Origin: Spirosoma sp.
GTDB lineage: Bacteria > Bacteroidota > Bacteroidia > Cytophagales > Spirosomataceae
Assembly (NCBI RefSeq): GCF_026391055.1
Contig: NZ_JAPLET010000024.1
Location: forward strand, 124,001-188,000
Length of the DNA: 64,000 nucleotides
Direction of reading: 5' to 3'
Shown piece after piece: positions 26,990 to 35,522 of the stretch. The notes beneath the pieces were generated by a model that was given only the letters and a program-made list of their open reading frames with translations, made no database searches and was not told the DNA's origin. The position numbers and the translations under genes are program-made. The first letter of the stretch is position 1. Each line of letters starts with the position of its first letter.

Positions 26990-28060
26990 ATGTATCTGAT
27001 AAAAAAACTACCCCTATTTGGCTGGCTACTTTTGGTTAGTCTGCGCATGCACGGTCAGGCAAGCACCCCTATTCCGGTAAAGGTCGTTATTGTGACCATG
27101 TTTGAGATTGGCGCCGACACCGGCGACCGGCCAGGCGAGTTTCAATACTGGGTTGAACGGTTACCACTATCCCAAACGATACCGTTTCCCCAGGGCTATC
27201 GAAATCTGCGCTACAACCCCGAGAAGCAGGTGTTGGGCATTTGCACGGGCATGGGAACGGCTCGTTCGGCGGCTTCCATCATGGCGCTGGGCATGGACCC
27301 TCGTTTCGACCTGTCTCATGCCTACTGGCTCGTGGCGGGCATTGCCGGCATCGACCCGCAGGATGGCAGCGCGGGCTCGGCAGTCTGGGCAGAATGGCTG
27401 GTCGATGGTGACTTAGCGCATGAAATCGACCCGCGAGAAATGCCTAAGGATTGGTCGACGGGTTACCTGCCGTTACGCCGGGCCAAGCCCTATGAGCAAC
27501 CCGTTCAGGATAACGATTTCACAGTGGCCATTCACCTCAATCCGGGTCTGGCCAACTGGGCGTTCGACCAGACCAAAACTATAAAATTGGCCGATTCCGA
27601 AACGCTTCAAAAAATGCGCGCCGTTTACCGCGACTTTCCCGAAGCACGGAAACCACCCCGCGTTATGATGGGCGACCATATTGCCGCCATGACGTTCTGG
27701 CACGGTAAATACCTCAACGACTGGGCCAATGATTGGGTGAACTACTGGACAAAAGGCAAAGGAAACTTCGTTACCTCGGCCATGGAAGACACGGGAACCG
27801 GGCAATCATTGCAGTGGCTGACCAATGCCGGAAAAGCCGACATCAATCGGTACATGGTGCTCCGAACCGCCAGCAATTATACCATGCAGCCGTCTGGCGT
27901 AACGGCTGCGCAAAACCTGACCAATGGCGGCAAGGAAGTTGGTGAGCGGTACACGGCGTACATCCCGGCCCTCGAAGCTGCGTATCAGGCAGGCAGCACG
28001 GTTGTCAATAAATTAGTTGCTGACTGGTCCGTATACAAACACAAATTACCGAACGAGTAG
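26990..28060 (+). CDS. Purine nucleoside permease-family protein (NUP)
   Basis: A 356-residue protein of the NUP family, first described as yeast/fungal nucleoside permeases but also annotated as a periplasmic nucleoside phosphorylase-like fold. Signal peptide MYLIKKLPLFGWLLLVSLRM precedes the domain. Family blocks are FEIGADTGDRPGEFQYWVER, ICTGMGTARSAASIMALGMD, WLVAGIAGIDPQDGSAGSAV, MEDTGTGQSLQWL and VLRTASNYTMQPSG. The layout (GxG, Met/Glu triplet in SAMEDTGT) resembles nucleoside phosphorylases, so it could bind or cleave nucleosides rather than transport them. A metallo-beta-lactamase and a nucleoside hydrolase follow on the same strand. Confidence 0.88.
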   Translation: MYLIKKLPLFGWLLLVSLRMHGQASTPIPVKVVIVTMFEIGADTGDRPGEFQYWVERLPLSQTIPFPQGYRNLRYNPEKQVLGICTGMGTARSAASIMALGMDPRFDLSHAYWLVAGIAGIDPQDGSAGSAVWAEWLVDGDLAHEIDPREMPKDWSTGYLPLRRAKPYEQPVQDNDFTVAIHLNPGLANWAFDQTKTIKLADSETLQKMRAVYRDFPEARKPPRVMMGDHIAAMTFWHGKYLNDWANDWVNYWTKGKGNFVTSAMEDTGTGQSLQWLTNAGKADINRYMVLRTASNYTMQPSGVTAAQNLTNGGKEVGERYTAYIPALEAAYQAGSTVVNKLVADWSVYKHKLPNE

Positions 28061-28103
28061 GGGCTTACTAACAGCTGGAACCATATAACCGAATCGTCTT
28101 AGC

Positions 28104-28137
28104 TCCCTCCTATTTAGGAAGGGGTTGGGGGTGGTTC
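28104..28137. repeat. G-rich intergenic repeat (TTAGGAAGGGGTTGGGGGTGG type)
   Basis: A small palindrome (CCTCCTA..TAGGAAGG) runs into GGGGTTGGGGGTGGTT. Sequences of this form recur in intergenic spaces of many Bacteroidota genomes; that is from memory and not counted here. The four G runs could form a two-tier G-quadruplex on the plus strand. Confidence 0.5.
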
Positions 28138-28159
28138 TAAATCGTCAATCTGTAACCAT

Positions 28160-28909
28160 ATGCGTATCCTACTTACCCTTTTATTTTTCTTAAGACTCAT
28201 CGTGTCTCTACAGGCACAGTCGGCTCAACGGCCGGAGCTTGTAGTGACGCCACTCAACAAACAGGTGTTTGTTCATACCACCTACGGCATGTACGGCGGA
28301 ACGCCTTTCCCATCCAACGGGCTGATTATTAAAACGGAAGATGGCATTGTGCTGGTCGACACCGGCTGGGATACTGACACCAATACAGACAACACCCGCG
28401 AGCTACTCCGATGGGTCAGCAACAATCTTCACCAGCCAGTTCGTTTGTGCATTGTCACCCATGCCCACGAAGATCGGGTGGGCGGTATCAGTGAACTTCG
28501 TAAGGCGGGTGTTCGGGTGGTAAGTACACCCCTCACCGCTCAGAAATCGATAAAACTCGGGTTTGAATCCCCGGAGGCAGTTTTGCCGAACGATACGACC
28601 TTTTCAATCGGCAACGAACCGATCCGCTGCTACTTTCCGGGGCAGGGGCACACCCCCGACAACATTGTGGTGTGGTTACCTAATCAGAAGATTTTATACG
28701 GCGGATGCCTCGTGAAAAGTGTGGCCGCCTTTGGCATGGGAAACCTAACTGACGCTAACCTGAACGAATGGGGCAACTCGATCCAGAACCTGATGATCCA
28801 GTTCAAATCGGCCCGGATTGTTGTACCTGGCCACCAGGAATGGACCGACACCCAATCGTTGGCTCATACCTTACAACTGCTGAAGAAACACGGTGAGGCT
28901 AAAAAGTAA
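28160..28909 (+). CDS. Subclass B1-like metallo-beta-lactamase
   Basis: A 249-residue exported protein (signal MRILLTLLFFLRLIVSLQAQ) with a complete subclass B1 zinc site. His 101, His 103 and Asp 105 occur in THAHEDRVGG, His 164 in GQGHTPDNIV, Cys 183 in YGGCLVKS and His 225 in VPGHQEWTD. B1 enzymes hydrolyse penicillins, cephalosporins and carbapenems in the periplasm with two zinc ions. The Arg after the Asp is also usual for B1. Substrate range cannot be read from sequence. It lies between the NUP and nucleoside hydrolase genes, but that may be positional chance. Confidence 0.93.
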   Translation: MRILLTLLFFLRLIVSLQAQSAQRPELVVTPLNKQVFVHTTYGMYGGTPFPSNGLIIKTEDGIVLVDTGWDTDTNTDNTRELLRWVSNNLHQPVRLCIVTHAHEDRVGGISELRKAGVRVVSTPLTAQKSIKLGFESPEAVLPNDTTFSIGNEPIRCYFPGQGHTPDNIVVWLPNQKILYGGCLVKSVAAFGMGNLTDANLNEWGNSIQNLMIQFKSARIVVPGHQEWTDTQSLAHTLQLLKKHGEAKK

Positions 28910-28940
28910 ACCATACGCTACTCCAAAAACTGTTCTCTAC

Positions 28941-29870
28941 ATGCCTAAACCCCTTTTAATGGATCACGATGGGGCTATTGACGACCTGTTATCGCAATTA
29001 CTCGTCCTGACCATGCCGGATGTCGAACTCATCGGCATCACCGTAACACCCGCCGATTGTTACATTGAACCCGCTCTCGAATCAGCGTATAAATTACTCC
29101 AGTTGATGGACCGGGAGCAGATTCCACTGGGCCGGGGCGATTACTATGGTATCAATGCGTTTCCGAGTGAATGGCGGGCACGTCCCGAGATCATTAACGC
29201 CCTTCCGCTGCTTATCAATCTACCAAAATCGCCCGATCCCTATGGGTATTTGAGTGCGCCGGATCTGATTATCAGGCAGCTTTCCACGGCAACCGAAAAG
29301 GTTACGGTTTTGATGACCGGTCCCTGTTCCAATCTGGTTATGGCGCTGGAAAAAGCTCCTGAATTAAAAGCTGCTATTGCAGAGATCGTATGGATGGGTG
29401 GGGCCTTTCGGACAACCGGAAATGTTCAGACATTTCAGCACGACGGCACCGCCGAATGGAATGTATTCTGGGATCCGGTCAGTTCGCAAAGGCTGTTCTC
29501 GTACGAGTTGCCACTTACGCTGATTCCACTCGATGTCACGAACTATGTTCCCGTGACAAAGAAGTTCCTGTCTACGCTGGCCAGTCAAATTGACCATAAA
29601 TTATCCAACCTCACGGGTCAGTTCTGGGCGCTGACACTGGATACCATCCCGAGTTATCACTACACTTATTTCATGTGGGATATTCTGGCCACCAGCTACC
29701 TCGCCATGCCGGAACAGTTCACGATAGAGACGGCTAAAGCCAATGTCAGCACGCGTCCGCCCAATGCCGGCCAAACGTATCCGGACGCAAACGGGTATAC
29801 AATACGCTTCGCAACGGATGTCAATGTCGGATACTTTTACGAATACCTGCTGGCGCAGTTCAAGCAGTGA
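28941..29870 (+). CDS. Nucleoside hydrolase (IUNH family)
   Basis: A 309-residue cytosolic N-ribohydrolase that cleaves nucleosides to base and ribose with a bound Ca2+. The ATG at 28941 is used because the upstream frame overlaps the beta-lactamase and is not conserved in look. The Ca2+-binding N-terminus LLMDHDGAIDDLLS replaces the usual DTDPGIDD, keeping the paired Asp. Further blocks are TVLMTGPCSNLVMALE, VWMGGAF and AEWNVFWDPVS (the metal Asp). It belongs with the NUP gene in nucleoside salvage. Confidence 0.88.
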   Translation: MPKPLLMDHDGAIDDLLSQLLVLTMPDVELIGITVTPADCYIEPALESAYKLLQLMDREQIPLGRGDYYGINAFPSEWRARPEIINALPLLINLPKSPDPYGYLSAPDLIIRQLSTATEKVTVLMTGPCSNLVMALEKAPELKAAIAEIVWMGGAFRTTGNVQTFQHDGTAEWNVFWDPVSSQRLFSYELPLTLIPLDVTNYVPVTKKFLSTLASQIDHKLSNLTGQFWALTLDTIPSYHYTYFMWDILATSYLAMPEQFTIETAKANVSTRPPNAGQTYPDANGYTIRFATDVNVGYFYEYLLAQFKQ

Positions 29871-29938
29871 ACCATTTTGTAGGTCGTCCCGGTTGGGCAA
29901 TTCGTAACAGATTTCCTGCCCAACCGGAACGCTCGGTA

Positions 29939-30919
29939 CTACGCATCCACTAACTCTTTATTGTATTTATTCCGATAATCGACCGGCGATAATCCGGTAA
30001 TTCGTTTGAAAATTGTCCGAAATGCTTTGGTGTCCGAATAGCCAACGTCGTACATAATTTCGTTCACCGTTTTGCGGCTGTTTTCCAGGCTTTTTTTAGC
30101 CGCTTCGATTTTCACTCGCTGCATGTACTCATTGACTGAATTGGCGGTGGCTTTCTTAAACCTGCGCTCCATATTTCGCCGGCCCAAGGCAAATTTTGAC
30201 GCGAGTTCGTCGACCGAAATACGTTCCTGAAAATTCTGTTCGATGAACTCCTGCGCTTTCCGGATTGGCTCGTCTTCGTGCTCTTTCTGTCCCTGAAAAA
30301 TAGTGAACGACAATTGATTATCCCGCTGGATTTCAATCGCAAAAACTTTAGCCGCAAGAACAGCAATTTCCCGACCGGCGTATTTCCCGATCAGGTGCAA
30401 AATCAGGTTCAGGTACGAGAATGCCCCGCCACTTGAATAAATGCCCTGTTCGTCGGTGATGATCTTCTCCGGCACCAAGTCGACTTCGGGAAACAACTGC
30501 CGGAACTGATTGGCTGCCAGCCAGTGCGTAGCGCATTTTCGGCCGTTTACCAGGCCCGTTGACGCCAGTAGAAACGCTCCCAGACAAAGGCTGGCGACTT
30601 CGGCACCATTGCTGCGCTGTTTAAGTATCCAGGGAATAAAATCTCTGTTTTTTTCAATGGCATTTTCCAGTTCACCATCCAAGGCGGGAATGATAATTAA
30701 ATCTGTTTTTTTTATGTCCCCGATCAGCGAATCGGCATGGACGGTAAACAAGCCCCCACTCACAGGCGTCTTTCGCGAAAGACCAACTAACTGGACTGAA
30801 AATAACGGTTTTTCACCCCGCATTTTACAAAATTGATTTACCTCGGTAAATAGCTGTCGTGTGCCTTCCAGACTACCTAAAATAGCCCCTTTCGGTACAA
30901 GAATGGATATGTGTTTCAT
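29939..30919 (-). CDS. GlxA-type transcriptional regulator (DJ-1/PfpI + AraC)
   Basis: A 326-residue regulator. The N-terminal part (about 1-190) is a DJ-1/PfpI-like fold lacking an obvious protease triad, although ASLCLGAFLLASTGL has the nucleophile-elbow-like Cys. The C-terminal AraC domain (about 215-320) has two helix-turn-helix motifs (RISVDELASKFALGRRNMER and VNEIMYDVGYSDTKAFRTIF) and ends TGLSPVDYRNKY. The pattern matches GlxA-family activators. It lies convergent with the nucleoside hydrolase gene and divergent from the broken gene to its right; its target is unknown. Confidence 0.92.
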   Translation of the reverse strand: MKHISILVPKGAILGSLEGTRQLFTEVNQFCKMRGEKPLFSVQLVGLSRKTPVSGGLFTVHADSLIGDIKKTDLIIIPALDGELENAIEKNRDFIPWILKQRSNGAEVASLCLGAFLLASTGLVNGRKCATHWLAANQFRQLFPEVDLVPEKIITDEQGIYSSGGAFSYLNLILHLIGKYAGREIAVLAAKVFAIEIQRDNQLSFTIFQGQKEHEDEPIRKAQEFIEQNFQERISVDELASKFALGRRNMERRFKKATANSVNEYMQRVKIEAAKKSLENSRKTVNEIMYDVGYSDTKAFRTIFKRITGLSPVDYRNKYNKELVDA

Positions 30920-31078
30920 AGCTTAAAAATAACGAAAACCGCTGTCGTAATCAACCCTTATTTTGACGGATTTACCACCGGAAAAGCCCAACTTACCGCC
31001 TTACATTTGTCTGTACAAAAACGGTTTAGGAGTAGTGCCGACTGTCCCGGCAGGGCGTTAAACTGAATAGTATAAACG

Positions 31079-31474
31079 ATGATAATCAATAGATTTTATT
31101 TACCCATGTCTCACTCGACGGCTTCGTCTGCGGTCTCAACGGAGAGCAGGACCGGATGACAATGGATGATGATGAAGTGGGTCGCTACCTGGTTCCGGAT
31201 TTGCCGACAACAGTCGATACAATCCTGGTTGGCCGTGTCCTCTAGCAGGCTTCGCGGGCTTCTGGCCGACCATCACCAACAACTCGTCAATCCCCCGGAG
31301 CTGGCCGATTTTGCCAACCGGATCAAACTCGAACCCATTGTTCTGGGCACCGGAAAAGCACTCTTTAAAGATGTGACCGGGCGAATCAGACAGACGCTCA
31401 GGAAAGCGAAATCGTCCTATTCCATCGTAGTTGGGCTTTATTATCAGGTTAATCGAGCCAACGTGCATTCGTAA
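31079..31474 (+). pseudogene. Broken dihydrofolate reductase / RibD C-terminal-family gene
   Basis: Pieces of one family domain lie in different frames. The N-terminus starts MIINRFYL at 31079 and shifts into HVSLDGFVCGLNGEQD, a typical start for this NADPH-binding domain. Then DTILVGRVL reaches a TAG at about 31243. A third frame continues FAGFWPTITN, and the last frame carries ELADFANRIK and IVLGTGKALFKDV, ending at 31474. The middle of the domain is also missing. At least two frameshifts, one stop and an internal deletion make it a pseudogene. It was formerly a dihydrofolate-reductase-like oxidoreductase, just upstream of the DoxX gene. Confidence 0.85.
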
Positions 31475-31496
31475 ACCGTATAAATAACTACATAAA

Positions 31497-31880
31497 ATGA
31501 ACACACTGGCAATTCGTAAAAGCACTAAAAAAGACCGGATTATTTATTGGACAGCTACCTTGCTGATTGTTCTCTTCGATTCTGTAGGTGCCCTGGGTTT
31601 CAACACGCCTTTAGCTATCGAAGGCACCCGGCATCTTGGCTTTCCCGATTATTTCAGGGTGGAACTTAGCCTTGGAAAAATCCTTGGGGGTATTCTTCTG
31701 GTACTACCCATGATACCGGCCCGAATTAAAGAGTGGGCGTATGTAGGATTCGGTATTTCGATGATTTCAGCCATTATCGCCAACTTGGTAGTCGATGGCC
31801 CCGCTCAGGCAAGTCTGCCGTTTGTTTGTCTGATGGTATTGATCGTTTCGTACGTATACTACCACCGTACTCGTAAGTAA
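31497..31880 (+). CDS. DoxX-like membrane protein
   Basis: A 127-residue protein with four spans. Conserved DoxX/DUF4870-like residues include HLGFPDYFRVELSLGKILGG between spans one and two, and RIKEWAYVGFGISMISA in the third. DoxX proteins are small inner-membrane proteins without a clear common activity; some are thiosulfate-quinone oxidoreductase parts. The 22 bp to the broken gene suggests they were one unit. A 15-bp hairpin follows. Confidence 0.85.
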   Translation: MNTLAIRKSTKKDRIIYWTATLLIVLFDSVGALGFNTPLAIEGTRHLGFPDYFRVELSLGKILGGILLVLPMIPARIKEWAYVGFGISMISAIIANLVVDGPAQASLPFVCLMVLIVSYVYYHRTRK

Positions 31881-31904
31881 GCCCACAGACACCGGTATCA
31901 ACAA

Positions 31905-31939
31905 CAACCCTATAAAGTCTCAGGGACTTTATAGGGTTG
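31905..31939. terminator. 15-bp perfect stem-loop between convergent genes
   Basis: Arms 31905-31919 (CAACCCTATAAAGTC) and 31925-31939 pair exactly around TCAGG. It lies between the convergent DoxX and S9 peptidase genes and probably ends both transcripts, though there is no U-tract. Confidence 0.65.
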
Positions 31940-32027
31940 AACGACTAACTGATTATCTTTGGTTAAGGAAAAGAGATGAGTCGCTGCGTCGCTATTGACC
32001 GGAACGACCCAGTGTACAGAGCTGGAC

Positions 32028-34157
32028 TTATTGCCGGGGTTTCATTAATTTTCGCTTGAAATAGTCGGCGGTGGCGGCACTCATTTTGATGGCGTTGCTG
32101 TGTTTCATCCAGTGGTGCGTATCGTCGACAATGACCAGTGTTTCCATCGGAACGCCCTGTTTGTCGAGACGCCGAACCAGATCGGTACTCTGGTTGAACC
32201 GAACATTGCGGTCGTCGTCGCCGTGAATAATCAAGACGGGTGATGTCCAACTGCTTACAGACGACACAGGCGACGATTCCCACACTACTCTAGCGGCTTT
32301 TTCGGCATCAGGAATTTTCTCGAACCGGTCGGTCTGACCGCTGCCGCTGCGTTGCTGGCTCCAGTCGTGAACCCCGTGAATATCGACGCCAGCCGCAAAA
32401 AGTTTAGAATCGCGGGCTAGGGCCAGTGCTGTGAGATAACCGCCATACGAACCGCCGTAAATACCGATTTTAGTGGCGTCGACCTGAGGTTGCTCGGCAA
32501 GCCAGACGGCTGCCGCCCGAATGTCCTGGTATTCCGATGCCCCATTGGCACCGCCATTGGCTGGTTGATGGAAATCGTAGCCGTAGCCAATGCCCAGCCG
32601 GTAGTTCACAGACAAAACCATAAATCCCTGACTGGCCAAGTATTGGTTGAGGGCATACGAATTAGCGTAATAATCCGAGTAATTCCAGCCCAGCAGCATC
32701 TGGCGGGGCGGGCCTCCGTGTACGTAGATCAGGGTGGGTTTCTTGCCTGCTCCACCACCCGCAGGTTCAAATAATTGCCCATGTACGGTCATGCCGTCCG
32801 GTGCCTTAAAGACTACCTGTTTAGGCGTAACCAACTGGTTTTGTGGAAAAGTGGCGGGCACCAGATTCTGCGCCAGCACCCTGGACGTGCCCTTCGTGAA
32901 GGGCATAACGGTTGGCAGTGGCGGGCGCTGGGCAGTAGCGCTGATCATGGCTATTGTAGCGCCATCGCCCGTAACCACCGGTGTCCATTCCAGACCGGCT
33001 CCCGGGGTGAGCACCTCCATGGCGGCTTTGTCGACAGGAACCCGGACTACGTGCCGACGGTCGATATCCAGCTTATCGGGGCCGGTATTCCCACTGAACA
33101 GAAGCCACTTACGGTCGTGAGTCAGCGTAATGTGTTCGGCCATAAAGGGCGCGGGCGTCAGCAGCAACGGAGCGCCCCCCGACGACGCGATGGAATACAA
33201 ATGGGGCCAGCCATCCTGATAGGATAAGAAAACAATCCGGTCGCTAGCGGCCCAGTGCAGGTTGAATCCACCGTGCGTAGTGGGTTGCGAACCGGCCAGC
33301 GTTTTGGGAGCCTGCCAGATTTGCGAAGCCGTGCCCGACGCCACATCGGCGTTCCAGATTGACCAGGGACGGTGTTTGCGGGTCAGGATAGAGTCGGGTG
33401 CACCGCCGGAGCCGGGAGTACGGACAAACACCAGCCGCTTGCCATCCGGCGACCAGCGGGGTGAATCATCCTGGGAGAACGATGGGGCAATCCAGGTAAT
33501 GGGCGTAGTTTCGTTGGTAAATACGCCCACAAACGCGTGATCTTTTCGGTCGCAGACAAACGCCAGTTTCGACCCGTCCGGCGACCATTGGAGGGAGCTG
33601 TTCGTGCCCCGCGCGTTAAACAGCGCTTTTGCCGGAGTGGACCCATCTACGGGCGAAACCCAGACCTGTCCCCCTTTGATAAAGGCAATCCGGGCTGGCG
33701 TGTTTGGATTATTTGACGGCGAGATAACCGGCGCATCGCCTTCTGCAATAGCTTTGGGTTCGCCACCCGCGAAAGGCACCGTCCAGATCTGCACTTTGGG
33801 AGCTGTGGGCGACGATAGTGTATTGACCGGTAGTTCATCATCCCAGTTGGAACCGTGGTCGCCCCCACGCACATAAACGACCCATTTCCCATCATCGGAA
33901 ATAGATAAACTGGTTAGCTCCTGCCCGTCATCATCCGTATAATTTGTGAGTTTTCGAGGAGCAAAATCTGGTCCTTCCGCTACATATACGTTGCGTTTAC
34001 CCTGCTCCGCAAATGCCCATGCAATTCGCGACCCCCGGGCTGCGCTGGTCAACTCCGTCGGGAAAGGGTAGCTTTTAATGGATTCAAGGGAGAACGTTTG
34101 CGCCTGAGCGAACTGGTAAAACCCCAACAGCAGGCATAGCCACGTAAATTTTTTCAT
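32028..34157 (-). CDS. S9-family prolyl oligopeptidase, exported
   Basis: A 709-residue serine peptidase with signal peptide KFTWLCLLLGFYQFAQAQ. The N-terminal seven-bladed WD40/TolB-like beta propeller (about 30-440) contains repeats such as LSISDDGKWVVYVRGG, LQWSPDGSKLAFVCDRK and PRWSPDGKRLVFVRT. The C-terminal peptidase domain has the nucleophile in GIYGGSYGGYLTAL, the Asp in HGDDDRNVRF and the His in VDDTHHWMK. It resembles acylaminoacyl-peptidase/DPP-IV-like enzymes. It probably trims peptides in the periplasm. Monocistronic. Confidence 0.93.
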   Translation of the reverse strand: MKKFTWLCLLLGFYQFAQAQTFSLESIKSYPFPTELTSAARGSRIAWAFAEQGKRNVYVAEGPDFAPRKLTNYTDDDGQELTSLSISDDGKWVVYVRGGDHGSNWDDELPVNTLSSPTAPKVQIWTVPFAGGEPKAIAEGDAPVISPSNNPNTPARIAFIKGGQVWVSPVDGSTPAKALFNARGTNSSLQWSPDGSKLAFVCDRKDHAFVGVFTNETTPITWIAPSFSQDDSPRWSPDGKRLVFVRTPGSGGAPDSILTRKHRPWSIWNADVASGTASQIWQAPKTLAGSQPTTHGGFNLHWAASDRIVFLSYQDGWPHLYSIASSGGAPLLLTPAPFMAEHITLTHDRKWLLFSGNTGPDKLDIDRRHVVRVPVDKAAMEVLTPGAGLEWTPVVTGDGATIAMISATAQRPPLPTVMPFTKGTSRVLAQNLVPATFPQNQLVTPKQVVFKAPDGMTVHGQLFEPAGGGAGKKPTLIYVHGGPPRQMLLGWNYSDYYANSYALNQYLASQGFMVLSVNYRLGIGYGYDFHQPANGGANGASEYQDIRAAAVWLAEQPQVDATKIGIYGGSYGGYLTALALARDSKLFAAGVDIHGVHDWSQQRSGSGQTDRFEKIPDAEKAARVVWESSPVSSVSSWTSPVLIIHGDDDRNVRFNQSTDLVRRLDKQGVPMETLVIVDDTHHWMKHSNAIKMSAATADYFKRKLMKPRQ

Positions 34158-34386
34158 GAGCGCTATAAAAGATAAAGACCTTGGTTAGCTTGTTTGTGAA
34201 ACAAACTCAAATAAGCTGTTTATTCCCTATTTTACCCGTCTGTCAGAATAAAATTCTACCAATCATCCTTATTATACCAGTAGACTACCGCTAGCATCTG
34301 TTTTCAATTTACGATTCGACAACTTATTGGTATCGGCTCCAAACATCCGGGTAAGTGTATTAGTTGAATACAAAATTTGAGACGTT

Positions 34387-35016
34387 ATGAATTTATACGA
34401 AAGCGTATTCGCCCACAATCGTCAGTGGGTTACTGACCAATTAGCACTGGACCCGGATTATTTCAACCGCATGGCCGACGGCCAGCAACCGGAATTCCTC
34501 TACATTGGGTGTTCTGACAGTCGTGTACAACCCGAAGACTTCATGGGTGTCAAGCCCGGTGAAGTATTCGTTCACCGCAACATTGCCAACCTAGTTCCGA
34601 ACAACGATACCAACGTTTACTCGGTGGTACAGTATGCCGTACAGCATCTACAGGTGCAACATATCATTATATGCGGCCACTATGGTTGCGGAGGTGTTAG
34701 GGCTGCTCTGGACAACAAAGACTTGGGCGCGCTCAATAGCTGGATTCGTAATATCGACGATGTCTATCGCCTGCATCGACAGGAGTTAGATGCCCTGCCC
34801 GATGAAGCAGCCCGCTTCCGTCGGCTGGTGGAATTAAACGTGCAGGAACAATGCCTGAACATCATGAAGCTGTCGTACGTACAAAAGGCCAGAGCTAAGG
34901 GCGATTATCCCCGTATTCACGGCTGGGTGTATGATATTGCGCAAGGCACCGTTGTCGACCTGAAGATTAACATGGCTAACTTTAAGGAAGAACTGGCGTT
35001 ATACCGGCTGGATTAA
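34387..35016 (+). CDS. can: Beta-class carbonic anhydrase
   Basis: A 209-residue cytosolic enzyme converting CO2 and bicarbonate. Zinc ligands and catalytic residues are visible: Cys 42, Asp 44 and Arg 46 in YIGCSDSRVQPE, then His 98 and Cys 101 in IICGHYGCGGVRAAL. FVHRNIANLV and the dimer-forming SVVQYAVQHL are typical of the class. The length is close to E. coli Can. Upstream 229 bp contain no clear promoter motif; a long stem-loop follows. Confidence 0.95.
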   Translation: MNLYESVFAHNRQWVTDQLALDPDYFNRMADGQQPEFLYIGCSDSRVQPEDFMGVKPGEVFVHRNIANLVPNNDTNVYSVVQYAVQHLQVQHIIICGHYGCGGVRAALDNKDLGALNSWIRNIDDVYRLHRQELDALPDEAARFRRLVELNVQEQCLNIMKLSYVQKARAKGDYPRIHGWVYDIAQGTVVDLKINMANFKEELALYRLD

Positions 35017-35053
35017 CGACAGTGATCGTTATAAACGGGCTACTGTCAGCTAA

Positions 35054-35095
35054 GTCGCCTTGGCGTCAGTTTCTTCAACCTGACGCCAAGGCGAC
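35054..35095. terminator. 16-bp perfect hairpin between convergent genes
   Basis: Arms 35054-35069 (GTCGCCTTGGCGTCAG) and 35080-35095 are exact complements around TTTCTTCAAC. It lies between the carbonic anhydrase and ferredoxin genes. The apex shares TTCTTCAACC with the hairpin at 13637-13662. Confidence 0.65.
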
Positions 35096-35125
35096 GACCG
35101 GGCTTGTTACAGGACTATTATATTT

Positions 35126-35449
35126 TCAGTCGGGCTCATCGCTTTTGATTCGGAATACAGCCCCTTCTATCGCTTCGTTCACCCGAATCTGGCAGGCCAG
35201 TCGGCTATCGAAATCAGCGTCGGGTAACGTGTCGAGCATGTCGAGTTCGGCATCCTGGGCGGCTGGCAGGTCATCGAATCCATTTAGTACCTGAACGTGG
35301 CAGGTTGCGCAGAGGGCCATGCCCCCGCACGTAGCCAGAATCTTGTAATCGGAAGCTTTCAGCACCTCCATCAGGCTCAGGTTAATACCTTCGGGAATTT
35401 CGAGGTCCTGCCGCTCGCCCTTGCGATCTTCTATAGTGAAATTGATCAT
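35126..35449 (-). CDS. [2Fe-2S] ferredoxin
   Basis: A 107-residue electron carrier. From ATG 35449 (MINFTIEDRKGERQDLEIPE) the fold has the plant/adrenodoxin-type cluster binding loop CGGMALCATCHV (three Cys) with the fourth ligand in LACQIRV. The acidic segment AAQDAELDMLDTLPDADF suits docking to a reductase. It belongs with the flavoprotein gene just upstream on the same strand (73 bp gap). Confidence 0.93.
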   Translation of the reverse strand: MINFTIEDRKGERQDLEIPEGINLSLMEVLKASDYKILATCGGMALCATCHVQVLNGFDDLPAAQDAELDMLDTLPDADFDSRLACQIRVNEAIEGAVFRIKSDEPD

Positions 35450-35522
35450 GGTTATACGTTGGTAGATGGCTGACGCCACGGGGCCGCCGGTGCGGTCAAC
35501 ACTCGCACCAGCCATTTGCCAA

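Noticed and set aside
28941-29870. Suspicion that the beta-lactamase and nucleoside hydrolase were fused
   Set aside because: The frames differ, and the hydrolase has its own ATG 31 bp after the beta-lactamase stop.
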